41,278 nt of DNA from Anaerolineae bacterium. GTDB taxonomy: Bacteria; Chloroflexota; Anaerolineae; Aggregatilineales; Phototrophicaceae. The number at the start of each line of letters is the position of its first letter. Positions within the stretch are counted from its first letter, which is position 1. The notes beneath the pieces are model-generated. The model saw nothing but the letters and a program-made list of their open reading frames with translations. It was not told where the DNA came from and did not search any database. Below are positions 1 to 7,715 of the stretch, piece after piece. Both the position numbers and the translations under genes were made by a program. The DNA lies in NCBI GenBank assembly GCA_023382675.1, contig JAHDWN010000050.1:1-41278 (forward strand), in the 5' to 3' direction.

Positions 1-305
1 CGCCAGTGCCACCGACGAACACACCCGAGCCGCCGACGAACACGCCGGTGCCGCCGACCAACACACCCGAGCCGCCGACCAACACGCCGGTGCCGCCGAC
101 GAACACACCCGAGCCGCCGACCAACACACCGGTGCCGCCAACCAACACGCCAGTGCCGCCAACCAACACGCCGGTACCGCCGACGAACACGCCGGTGCCG
201 CCGACCAACACGCCGGTGCCGCCGACGAACACGCCAGTACCACCGACAGCAACGCCGGTGCCGCCGACAGCAACGCTGGTGCCGCCGACGAGCACCTCCG
301 TGCCG
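1..305 (+). repeat. Coding minisatellite, 21-bp units encoding PPTNTPV/E
   Basis: About fourteen tandem 21-base units (type ccgccgaccaacacgccggt plus g) encode a Pro/Thr linker. Units alternate between PPTNTPE and PPTNTPV early on and become uniform, then decay to PPTATPV and PPTSTSV. They lie in frame within the surface-protein gene. Such arrays can change length by slippage or recombination without breaking the frame. Confidence 0.9.
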
Positions 306-2078
306 GGCGGTCCAAGCTTCTACCGGGCGATCAACCTTAATGGAACGCCAGTTGTGATCGATGGCAACAATTGGGAAGGCAGCGGCGCGCCGAACTTCAC
401 CACCAATGGCTTCGGCGGGTGCAATTCGTGGACGCCTGTGGTGCCGTCGACCGACTCAGCGCGAACGACCATGATCCAGTGTTACGTCCAGCATTGGTCC
501 CAAAGCATGGTCATGACGAACGTGCCCAATGGAACCTACCAGGTGTACCTGTACGTTTGGCTTGACTGGGCTGATCCGAACCAGCAGCCGTTCAACGTCC
601 AAATCGAGGGGCAAACTGTTGCTACCGGAATTCTCCTCTCAGGGGTAGGTGAATGGCAGCGAGTCGGGCCATACACGGCGACCATTGCCGATGGCGGCAT
701 CAACATCACGACAAGTGACGGCTTGCCCAATATCTCCGGTCTTGAGGTGTGGCAATCTTCGGGCGGCCAATCGACACCAGTGCCAGCGACGAACACGCCG
801 GTGCCAACACTGCCGCCATTCGACACACCGACACCTGCCCCAGCAACGGACACGCCGGTGCCAACGCTGCCGCCGTTCAATACACCAACTCCTGCGCCGT
901 CTACCAGCACACCGGTGCCGCCGACGAACACGCCACTGCCGGGCGGGCCGAGCTTCTACCGGGCGATCAACCTCAATGGAACGCCGGTCGTGATCGATGG
1001 CAATAGCTGGGAAGGCGGCACCGCGCCGAACTTCACGACCAACGGTTCTGCAGCCTGCAATCCGTGGATACCTGTGGTGCCGTCGACCGACGCGGCACGC
1101 ACGACCATGATCCAGTGTTACGTCCAGCAGTGGGCGCACAACATGGTCATGTCGAATGTGCCCAACGGAACCTACCAGGTGTACCTGTACGTCTGGCTGG
1201 ACTGGGTAGATCCGAACCAGCAGCCGTTCAACATCCAGATCGAAGGGCAGACGGTCGCCACTGGCATTCTACTGAGCACGGCCGGTGAATGGCGACGGAT
1301 AGGGCCGTATGCGGCGACTATCGCCGATGGCAGTATCAACGTTACCACCAGTAACGGCTTGCCCAACTTGTCTGGTCTTGAGGTGTGGCAATCGACAGGT
1401 GGTGCGCCGCCGACCAATACGCCAGTGCCGCCGCCAACGAGTACGCCTGTTCCTGGGACAAGCACACCGGTTCCGCCAACAAGCACACCGGTGCCAACCC
1501 TGCCACCAATCGATACGCCAACACCTGTCCCGGCAACGAGCACACCTGTTGCGCCAACGAGTACGCCGGTGCCACCCACTGCAACGCCGATCCCGGCGAC
1601 GAATACACCGCCACCAAGTGGGCCGAGCTTCTACCGGGCGATCAACCTCAATGGAACGCCGGTCGTGATCGATGGCAATAGCTGGGAAGGCGGCACCGCG
1701 CCGAACTTCACCACCAATGGTTCTGGAGCCTGTAATTCGTGGACGCCGCTGGTGTCGCCGACCGATGCGAATCGAACGACCATGATCCAGTGTTACGTCC
1801 AGCATTGGGCGCACAACATGGTCATGTCGAACGTGCCCAATGGGACGTACCAAGTGTACCTGTACGTTTGGCTCGATTGGGCTGATCCGAATCCGCAGCC
1901 GTTCAACGTCCAGATCGAAGGGCAGACGCTCGCTACCAACATCCTCGTGACAGGCGCAGGTGAATGGCGACGCGTGGGTCCTTACACAGCAACCATCGCT
2001 GATGGCAGCATCAACGTGACGACCAGCGATGGCTTGCCTAATCTCTCCGGCCTCGAGGTGTGGAGGGTAGGTAGCTAG
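1..2078 (+). CDS. Large secreted surface protein, 3' part, with three repeated beta-sandwich-like modules on Pro/Thr linkers
   Basis: The reading frame is open at the left edge, so the true start lies upstream; about 690 residues are visible. It begins with a linker of about fourteen 7-residue PPTNTPV/E units (to about base 305). Three copies of a roughly 150-residue module follow (about 309-762, 949-1395 and 1620-2066), separated by further Pro/Thr-rich linkers. Each module opens with [17 protein letters not shown], has a conserved CN-W...MIQC cysteine pair and ends with SGLEVW. The module resembles carbohydrate-binding or malectin-like beta-sandwich domains, but this is inference and I do not recognise a named family. 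The same module occurs in the protein at 29482-33705, so the missing N-terminus may resemble that protein. It is probably extracellular. A hairpin terminator follows the stop codon. Confidence 0.85.
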   Translation, partial: PVPPTNTPEPPTNTPVPPTNTPEPPTNTPVPPTNTPEPPTNTPVPPTNTPVPPTNTPVPPTNTPVPPTNTPVPPTNTPVPPTATPVPPTATLVPPTSTSVPGGPSFYRAINLNGTPVVIDGNNWEGSGAPNFTTNGFGGCNSWTPVVPSTDSARTTMIQCYVQHWSQSMVMTNVPNGTYQVYLYVWLDWADPNQQPFNVQIEGQTVATGILLSGVGEWQRVGPYTATIADGGINITTSDGLPNISGLEVWQSSGGQSTPVPATNTPVPTLPPFDTPTPAPATDTPVPTLPPFNTPTPAPSTSTPVPPTNTPLPGGPSFYRAINLNGTPVVIDGNSWEGGTAPNFTTNGSAACNPWIPVVPSTDAARTTMIQCYVQQWAHNMVMSNVPNGTYQVYLYVWLDWVDPNQQPFNIQIEGQTVATGILLSTAGEWRRIGPYAATIADGSINVTTSNGLPNLSGLEVWQSTGGAPPTNTPVPPPTSTPVPGTSTPVPPTSTPVPTLPPIDTPTPVPATSTPVAPTSTPVPPTATPIPATNTPPPSGPSFYRAINLNGTPVVIDGNSWEGGTAPNFTTNGSGACNSWTPLVSPTDANRTTMIQCYVQHWAHNMVMSNVPNGTYQVYLYVWLDWADPNPQPFNVQIEGQTLATNILVTGAGEWRRVGPYTATIADGSINVTTSDGLPNLSGLEVWRVGS

Positions 2079-2119
2079 TATCCACACAATTATCGATCAC
2101 GTGTGTGACTGATGACGAA

Positions 2120-2145
2120 TGCCCGCCGCTGTTACACGGCGGGCA
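2120..2145 (+). terminator. Hairpin terminator after the surface-protein gene
   Basis: A perfect 9-bp GC-rich stem (tgcccgccg at 2120-2128 paired with cggcgggca at 2137-2145) encloses an 8-base loop, 42 bases after the stop codon. The sequence ctatcttt follows. The T-tract is short, so termination strength is uncertain. Confidence 0.6.
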
Positions 2146-2451
2146 CTATCTTTGTACAACGCGTTTGGCATGAGCTACGCAGGTGCGCGCGGAAATCTCA
2201 AGCGGCCGAATCATCCTCAGCCAACAGCGACACAGATATCGCGGAACATTTGCCCAACCTCTTTTTCAAGTTTCGGGCGGATAACTATGCCAATCTGTTG
2301 GTTAGCACGTATGTACTAAACCATCAGTATGCACTTCCACGAGTTATCAATCACACCTATTCCACATCAGTAACCCGCCATTACACCCGTCGAGCGTTGC
2401 TCTCTACAATCCGTGAACGGTATGTAGGGTATGAACGGTTTGCACGGTTAT
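2146..2451. other. Intergenic stretch with no recognisable gene
   Basis: About 300 bases, more AT-rich than the neighbours. Open frames here show no recognisable protein pattern. Near 2411-2450 the motif gaacggt/cacggt recurs three times within about 40 bases, which could be a vestige of an element boundary or simply chance. Confidence 0.4.
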
Positions 2452-2904
2452 TCAGCGTGTGTCATCAATGATTGGCACGTCGTAGCGGCGTATCATGTCG
2501 ACTACTTCAAACGAGCGCACTGCGTAGGCGATACCGTCCATCCCGCGCTTGCGCCCTCCCTCGTCGATCAGATGCAGCCGCTTGAGGATGTGCCCGATCC
2601 ACTGCGCGTCGCCCAGCTTCTCGACTGGCTGCCCCATCAGCCGCGCCACTTTCTCCCGCAGCGCCGACGCCTTGATCCAGACGATGCTTTGCTCACCGCG
2701 CGTGATCAACTCCAACGCCTGTGGTACCGCTTCCTCACGCTCGCTCAAGGCCTTGCCATCGCTGATCTGTTCGTCGGTCTCGGCGGCGGTGGCAATCGCT
2801 GCAAGCAGTCCGCTGATGCCGCCCTGCTCCTCGAAGAACGCTGCCAGCGCGACCAGCGGTGACCAGAGTTCGCCTGAGCTGAATCTCTGTTGCTGGAGTG
2901 ACAC
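2452..2904 (-). pseudogene. C-terminal remnant of a primase/helicase-type (DUF3631/DUF927-like) protein
   Basis: A 150-codon frame opens with GTG directly after the livF TAA stop (TAA-GTG) and has no visible Shine-Dalgarno. The protein starts in the middle of what looks like a domain: an ELWSPLVALAAFFEE stretch, like the lid after the ATPase core of integrated-element primase/helicases. It ends in a winged-helix-like segment with DAQWIGHILKRLHL and a closing RRYDV. That C-terminal pattern is known from replication proteins of plasmids and phage-like elements. The ATPase core (Walker A/B) is absent, so I infer a 5'-truncated relic of a mobile element whose break lies at the livF end. It could instead be a small expressed ORF. 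The family assignment is from memory and moderate. Confidence 0.45.
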
Positions 2905-3612
2905 TTAGCCGAGATAAGCAGCCAGAATGTGGGGATCGCGTCGGAGTTGTTCGGCAGAGCCTTCGCGCGCAATCACGCCGCGTTCCAGGACATAGGCATA
3001 ATCCGCAATCTGAAGCGCCTTGCGGGCGTTTTGTTCGACCACCAGAATGGAGATGCCCTGACCTTTGATGTCCGCGAGCAGGTTGAAAACTTCGTTGACC
3101 AGCAGTGGAGACAGACCCATGCTCGGTTCATCCAGCATCAGCAGGTCGGGTTGCATCATCAACGCTCGACCGACAGCCAGCATCTGCTGTTCCCCGCCAC
3201 TGAGCAACCCAGCTCTTTGATTGTGGCGCTCGCGCAGTCGCGGGAAGCGCTGGTAAATCTGATCAGGCAGCGTTTCGACGTTGGCAGAGCGGTGCAAGTG
3301 TGCGCCGATGATGAGGTTTTCATGCACCGTCATGGTAGCGATAATCTGACGTCCCTCAGGAACCTGTACCAAACCCAGCGCCGCGACTCGATCCGCCCGC
3401 CCACCGGTAATGTCCTGACCTCGAAAGATAATCCGCCCACCAATTGGCTTGAGCAGGCCACTAATGGCGTTGAGCGTGGTGCTTTTCCCGGCACCGTTTG
3501 CGCCGATCAGGCTGACTGTCTGGCCTTCATCGATGTGAAATGAGACTCCGCGCAGTGCCCGAATCGATCCATAGCTTACGTGTAGATCCTGGATGTCAAG
3601 CTGATGTGTCAT
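2905..3612 (-). CDS. livF: Branched-chain amino-acid ABC transporter, ATP-binding protein LivF
   Basis: ATPase of the second type in the LIV (hydrophobic amino-acid) importer, acting on the cytoplasmic face of the LivHM pore. Walker A GANGAGKST, signature LSGGEQQM, Walker B LLMLDEPS and the switch His region (ILVVEQN) are all present. The 235-residue length and the AAYLG end are typical of LivF. I choose ATG at 3612 over GTG at 3618 because AGGAAG lies at good spacing before it. The gene overlaps the end of livG by 17 bases, so translation is probably coupled. It is the last gene of the liv operon. Confidence 0.95.
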   Translation of the reverse strand: MTHQLDIQDLHVSYGSIRALRGVSFHIDEGQTVSLIGANGAGKSTTLNAISGLLKPIGGRIIFRGQDITGGRADRVAALGLVQVPEGRQIIATMTVHENLIIGAHLHRSANVETLPDQIYQRFPRLRERHNQRAGLLSGGEQQMLAVGRALMMQPDLLMLDEPSMGLSPLLVNEVFNLLADIKGQGISILVVEQNARKALQIADYAYVLERGVIAREGSAEQLRRDPHILAAYLG

Positions 3613-4363
3613 CGTCACTTCCTAAATAAGCTTCAATGACATTGGGATCAGCCTTGATTTCATTCGGCGTGCCATGCGAGATAACCTGGCCGAAGTTGAG
3701 CACATAAACCTCGTCGCAGACTTGATGGATGAGTGACATATCATGCTCGATCACCAGAATCGCAATGCCATCATCGCGCAGCGTGAGGATTTGCTCGCCC
3801 AGAGTGCGGGTTTCCGTCGGATTCATGCCCGCTGTCGGCTCATCCAGCAGGAGCAGTTTGGGCCTTGTTGCCAGGGCGCGCGCGATTTCCAACCGGCGTT
3901 GATCGCCGTAGGGCAGATTCCCGGCAGCAGTCTGTGCTACACCTTCGAGGCCAAAGCGCTTGAGCAGCATCTGCGCGTGCTGATACAGATCGCGCTCTTC
4001 CCGGCGATAACGCGGGGCAAAAACCATCGCGTCCAGCACACTGGCGTGCCCGCGCGCATGTTGGCCGATGATCAGGTTTTGCAGGACAGTCATCTCACTG
4101 AACAGACGAATATTCTGGTAGGTGCGCGCGATTCCAAGGCGCGTAATATGGTGTGGTGCGGTGCGATGAAGCGGCTCCCCATCAAACATGATGCTGCCGC
4201 CTGTGGGGTGGCTGAGGCCGCTGATGATATTGATCAGCGTCGTTTTTCCCGCCCCATTTGGCCCGATCAAGCCGACGATGCGCCGCTCAGGCACGCACAG
4301 CGTCACATTGGACAGTGCTTTCAGACCGCCGAAACTCTGTGAAACACCGCTTAGCTCCAGCAT
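3596..4363 (-). CDS. livG: Branched-chain amino-acid ABC transporter, ATP-binding protein LivG
   Basis: First ATPase of the LIV importer, pairing with LivF. Walker A GPNGAGKTT, signature region LPYGDQRRLEIARAL, Walker B LLLLDEPTAGMNP and the LivG-type end (VIEAYLGSD) are visible. A longer frame reaches 4426, but the family homology begins at MLELSGVSQSF. ATG at 4363 lies two bases after the livM stop, so I take it as the start (255 residues, the usual length). The signature motif reads LPYGDQ rather than LSGGQ, which is normal for LivG. Confidence 0.95.
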   Translation of the reverse strand: MLELSGVSQSFGGLKALSNVTLCVPERRIVGLIGPNGAGKTTLINIISGLSHPTGGSIMFDGEPLHRTAPHHITRLGIARTYQNIRLFSEMTVLQNLIIGQHARGHASVLDAMVFAPRYRREERDLYQHAQMLLKRFGLEGVAQTAAGNLPYGDQRRLEIARALATRPKLLLLDEPTAGMNPTETRTLGEQILTLRDDGIAILVIEHDMSLIHQVCDEVYVLNFGQVISHGTPNEIKADPNVIEAYLGSDDDTSA

Positions 4364-4365
4364 GG

Positions 4366-5334
4366 CTAGTCGGCCCCGGTGGCTGGCGAAGGACTGACTG
4401 GTCGCGCTCTGCTCAACCAGCGCCATAAGCGGGTCCAGCCTGCAGGATTAACCAGACCGCCCGGCAGATAAACGATGACGATCAGCAGCACGAGGCCGTT
4501 GAAAACGCCGCGAAATTCCTTGAGAAATCGCAGCACCTCGGGCATTGCAGTCAGCACCATTGCGCCGATGATGGGGCCGATCCAGGTCGAAGTGCCGCCC
4601 AACACCGCGAAAGCCAGAATATCGACGGCTTTGTCGAAACCGAAGGCAGCAGGAGTGACGATGCGGGTCAAATGCCCGCTGAACACCCCGGCAGCCCCCG
4701 CCAGAACGGCGCTCATGATGAACACCATGTTCTTCACATAAACCACGTTAATGCCCATATTCGCGGCGACGGTTTCATCCTGGCGGATGGCTGCCATAGC
4801 GCGGCCAAAGCGTGACCGGTGCAGTCGGGTCAACAGATAGCCCAGAATGATCAGGAACAGAATCAGGTGCCAAGTTTCCGTGAGGGTGGGGATACCTTTG
4901 ATGCCGCGCGCACCTTCGATCAAACGAAAGCGCACGCGTTCACCCTGAAGCGCGGTCAGGATAGAACCTACAATGTCGTCGAAGTTCAGAATGAGGACAC
5001 GCACAACTTCGCCAAAACCAATCGTCGCTATCGCGAGGTAAATATCGCGCAAACGCAGGGTCGGCAGGCCGATAGGCACAGCGATCACCCCGGCGGCGAT
5101 CATGCCGCCCAGCAGCGCGGCCCACAGCGACCAGCCTGCCTGCTGAGTCAGGATCACACCGACGTAAGCCCCGATCGCCATGAAGCCAGCATTCGCCAGC
5201 GAAAACATCCCGGCGTACAGCGTCAGGTAAATGCTGACCCCCAGGATGGCATTGACCAGCATAAACTGTAGTACTGGCTCGGTAATACCAATGGGCCGCA
5301 GAATATCCAAAAGCGCGTTCAGCAGGGGATCCAT
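4366..5334 (-). CDS. livM: Branched-chain amino-acid ABC transporter, permease LivM
   Basis: Polytopic inner-membrane permease, 322 residues, forming the translocation pore with LivH. The family pattern is clear: LYAGMFSLANAGFMAIGAY near the N-terminus, the LRLRDIYLAIATIGFGEVVR segment, and GRAMAAIRQDETVAANMGIN, the cytoplasmic loop that docks the ATPases. The family's GGxGTxxGPxxGA motif appears as GGTSTWIGPIIGA. The start ATG lies three bases after the livH stop, and livG starts two bases beyond its own stop, which shows a tight operon. Confidence 0.95.
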   Translation of the reverse strand: MDPLLNALLDILRPIGITEPVLQFMLVNAILGVSIYLTLYAGMFSLANAGFMAIGAYVGVILTQQAGWSLWAALLGGMIAAGVIAVPIGLPTLRLRDIYLAIATIGFGEVVRVLILNFDDIVGSILTALQGERVRFRLIEGARGIKGIPTLTETWHLILFLIILGYLLTRLHRSRFGRAMAAIRQDETVAANMGINVVYVKNMVFIMSAVLAGAAGVFSGHLTRIVTPAAFGFDKAVDILAFAVLGGTSTWIGPIIGAMVLTAMPEVLRFLKEFRGVFNGLVLLIVIVYLPGGLVNPAGWTRLWRWLSRARPVSPSPATGAD

Positions 5335-5337
5335 AGG

Positions 5338-6243
5338 TCAGGCTCTCGTGCTTTCGGGCTGGCCCAGCAGTCCTTGTGGGCGGACCAGGAGAATAATGAA
5401 CAGCAACAGGAAAACCACGGCATTGCGGAAGCTGCTGCCGCCGATCACGATGCTAAAAATCTGCAACCCGGCTACCAGAAAGCCGCCCAGCACCGCTCCG
5501 GGAATGCTGCCCATGCCGCCCAGGACAATGGCGGTCAGGCCAATGAGAGCGACGTCCTCGCCAATGAAGGGGGTGACGTTCAGGAAGACCACGCCGTAGA
5601 ACATGCCTGCTGCACCGCCCAACACCCCGGCCAAAAAAAAAGTGAAGATGAAGATCTGGCTGACATTGATTCCGAACAGGGCCGCGATACGTTGGTTAAA
5701 GGCGACGGCGCGCATATGCTGACCGACCCGAACCTTCGTCACGAGGTATTGCAGCAGCACCATTAGCACGAGGGCGATGACCACGATCAGCATGCGCACC
5801 GGCTGCACGCGCAGCCCCAGACCCTCGATGATGATGGGATCAGACGGGATGAGGTCACGCGGAAGGTAGGCTTCGGTGCTGCTGTAGATCTGCCTGAAAA
5901 TCAACTGTGTAATGTTGACGATCAAGATGGCAGCGCCGATACTGCTGATTAACTGCGAGATGCGGGCGGCATTCCGTCTGCGGAGGGGACGAAATGCAAC
6001 CAGTTCCAGCCCAACGCTTACTAAACCTGCACCTAGCATGGCGATGGGAAAAGCCAACCAGAGTGGTAAGTTCCACTGGTCGATGGCGATTAGGCCAAAA
6101 AATGCGCCGAGCATGAAGATGGCGCTGTGCGCCAGATTCAGCACGCCAAGGATGCTAAAAACCATCGCATAGCCCAGGGCAAACAGGCTGTAGATAGCGC
6201 CTAGCGATATCGCATTGATGACCTGTTGGACAAGCGTATCCAT
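5338..6243 (-). CDS. livH: Branched-chain amino-acid ABC transporter, permease LivH
   Basis: Membrane permease of 301 residues. Landmarks are INAISLGAIYSLFALGYAMV at the N-terminus, GVLNLAHSAIFMLGAF, the RVGQHMRAVAFNQRIAALFGIN ATPase-docking loop (split here as RVGQHMRAVAFN then QRIAALFGIN) and GLTAIVLGGMGSIPGAVLGG near the C-terminus, all typical of LivH. It heads the livH-M-G-F block and lies 68 bases downstream of livK, separated from it by a strong hairpin. The Shine-Dalgarno before the ATG is weak. Confidence 0.95.
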   Translation of the reverse strand: MDTLVQQVINAISLGAIYSLFALGYAMVFSILGVLNLAHSAIFMLGAFFGLIAIDQWNLPLWLAFPIAMLGAGLVSVGLELVAFRPLRRRNAARISQLISSIGAAILIVNITQLIFRQIYSSTEAYLPRDLIPSDPIIIEGLGLRVQPVRMLIVVIALVLMVLLQYLVTKVRVGQHMRAVAFNQRIAALFGINVSQIFIFTFFLAGVLGGAAGMFYGVVFLNVTPFIGEDVALIGLTAIVLGGMGSIPGAVLGGFLVAGLQIFSIVIGGSSFRNAVVFLLLFIILLVRPQGLLGQPESTRA

Positions 6244-6269
6244 GTGCGTGGAGCCGGTCTTTGAATGGC

Positions 6270-6295
6270 GCAGAAGGGCACAACGGCCCTTCTGC
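6270..6295 (-). terminator. Hairpin between livK and livH (attenuator or mRNA-stabilising stem)
   Basis: A perfect 10-bp stem (gcagaagggc at 6270-6279 with gcccttctgc at 6286-6295) encloses a 6-base loop in the livK-livH gap. There is no T-run on the minus strand, so full termination is unlikely. Such stems between a binding-protein gene and its permease genes often give higher binding-protein expression by partial termination or 3' protection; that role is inferred. Confidence 0.6.
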
Positions 6296-6311
6296 CCAAC
6301 TGCTAAATCTA

Positions 6312-7502
6312 CTACATACCGTCGTCAGCACCGAGGACGCCGAATGCGCCATCCTGGGCGAGCTGCACCACTGGCGTATGAACCGGGTTCCGATCTTCAC
6401 TGAAGCTGAAGGAACCGAGCGGGCTGGGGAAATCCTGAATGGCGGCCAGGGCGTCGCGCACTGCTGTGCGGTCGGCGGAGTCACCACAGCGAATTGCTGT
6501 CGCCATCAGCCACGCGCCGGTGTATGCCTGGGTTGCAAACTGATCCGGGCTGGCATCATAGGCGGCCTGATAGTTGCTGACCCAGACTTCACTCAATGGA
6601 TCCGGGCTGGCGATGTTCCAGGCTGCGCCGACAATCACGCCATTCGAGGCATCACCGCTTTGCTCCAAAACTGCCGGAGAATTCAAGCCGTTGCCACCGA
6701 TGATCGGACCTTCGTAGCCGAGGTCACGCGCCTGGATGATGATCTGCACCGCTTCGGCAGCCAGCGCCGACACGACCAGCGCGTCGGGATTATCGGCAAA
6801 CAGCGCCGTCAGCTGCGGGTTGAAGTCGACATCGCCGCGAGCGAAGGTCTGCTCGTTCGTGATCTCGACGTTGTTGTCTTCCAATGCCTGCACGAAAACG
6901 TCATAACCACTGAGGGTAAAGTCGTCGTCGTTACCATACAGCACGCCAACTTTTTCCAGGCCGAGGACTTCGGTTGCCTGCGCAATGGTACCGGGAATCA
7001 CGGAGCTTTCCGGCAGGCTGTCACGGAAGACGTAATCGCCCATATCCGTGAGACCGCTGGCCGTGTTGCTCACACCCATGACAGGCGTGCTGTTTTCCTG
7101 GGCCACCGGATCAGCGGAAAACGCCTCGGTAGACAGTGTCGGGCCGATGACAGCGACCACCTGGTCTTCTTCGACCAGTTTGGTCATGGCCGCAATCGCC
7201 TGTTCAGCGTCGCCAGCCGAATCTTCAAACATGGCAACCAGAGTTGTGCCTTCACCCAGATAGCCGGACTCGTTGATTTCGTCCACTGCCAGTTGAACTG
7301 CCTGCTGCTGCGGGCCGCCGTAAACGGAAATAGGACCTGACAGGCCGAAGATGACGCCGATCGTGACCGTTGCTGGCAAGTTCTCCGGGGTTGGACATGC
7401 ATCCCACAGACCCATTCGAGGGGTTTCCATGTCCTGCGCCAGTACCGGCAGCGCCAGCACAACAATCACTAAGAGGCTCAAACCTAAGCAGACTTTTCTC
7501 AT
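6312..7502 (-). CDS. livK: Branched-chain amino-acid ABC transporter, substrate-binding protein LivK-like
   Basis: Extracellular solute receptor of the type I periplasmic-binding fold (Peripla_BP_6 family). The start is ATG at 7502, preceded by AGAGGG; the open frame further upstream looks non-coding. The 396-residue product has a Sec signal (MRKVCLGLSLLVIVVLALPVLA/QD) without a lipobox cysteine after the cleavage site. Family landmarks are TIGVIFGLSGPISVYG, AAMTKLVEEDQVVAVIGP, the substrate-proximal TPVMGVSNTA and a late LGYEGPIIGGNG. It is the first gene of the operon with livHMGF. The exact ligand (Leu/Ile/Val or another amide or amino acid) cannot be told from sequence alone. Confidence 0.92.
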   Translation of the reverse strand: MRKVCLGLSLLVIVVLALPVLAQDMETPRMGLWDACPTPENLPATVTIGVIFGLSGPISVYGGPQQQAVQLAVDEINESGYLGEGTTLVAMFEDSAGDAEQAIAAMTKLVEEDQVVAVIGPTLSTEAFSADPVAQENSTPVMGVSNTASGLTDMGDYVFRDSLPESSVIPGTIAQATEVLGLEKVGVLYGNDDDFTLSGYDVFVQALEDNNVEITNEQTFARGDVDFNPQLTALFADNPDALVVSALAAEAVQIIIQARDLGYEGPIIGGNGLNSPAVLEQSGDASNGVIVGAAWNIASPDPLSEVWVSNYQAAYDASPDQFATQAYTGAWLMATAIRCGDSADRTAVRDALAAIQDFPSPLGSFSFSEDRNPVHTPVVQLAQDGAFGVLGADDGM

Positions 7503-7538
7503 GATATAACCCTCTGCTGAAAGAGATCTGTCTCCCAG

Positions 7539-7567
7539 AGTGTAGATACAATTCGAGCATTTGACAA
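7539..7567 (-). promoter_or_regulatory. Candidate promoter of the liv operon
   Basis: On the minus strand TTGTCA (7562-7567) and TACACT (7539-7544) are separated by 17 bases, about 36 bases before the livK start codon. It is a reasonable sigma-70-like match, but found by eye only. Confidence 0.3.
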
Positions 7568-7646
7568 CAATTGCCGTGCCGGAACAATGTGCTCTGAGGG
7601 ACTTTCCGGCGCTAACATTGGGCGCAGATCGATTTGTCTGAGTTTG

Positions 7647-7684
7647 CCCCGATTCAATGGAGGAACCGGTAGACTGAATCGGGG
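7647..7684. terminator. Inverted repeat between the PDZ-protein gene and livK
   Basis: A perfect 10-bp stem (ccccgattca at 7647-7656 with tgaatcgggg at 7675-7684) has an 18-base loop and lies 32-69 bases after the stop of the minus-strand gene ending at 7716. No T-run follows on either strand. It may be a weak terminator for that gene or a protein-binding dyad upstream of livK. Confidence 0.4.
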
Positions 7685-7715
7685 AGCAGTGGTTGCGCTG
7701 AAATTTCAGCACGGC

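Noticed and set aside
1-305. Regular direct repeats that could be mistaken for a CRISPR array
   Set aside because: Contiguous 21-base units without unique spacers, in frame within a coding region.
1269-2087. 272-codon minus-strand frame opposite the left-edge surface protein
   Set aside because: Arg/His/Cys-rich composition typical of a GC-rich shadow frame; the plus strand carries conserved repeated modules.
2112-2471. 119-codon plus-strand frame after the first terminator
   Set aside because: Starts before the terminator hairpin, reads through it, lacks a ribosome-binding site and has no recognisable protein pattern.
6261-7340. 359-codon plus-strand frame opposite livK
   Set aside because: Complete overlap with a clear LivK-family gene and no recognisable domain.
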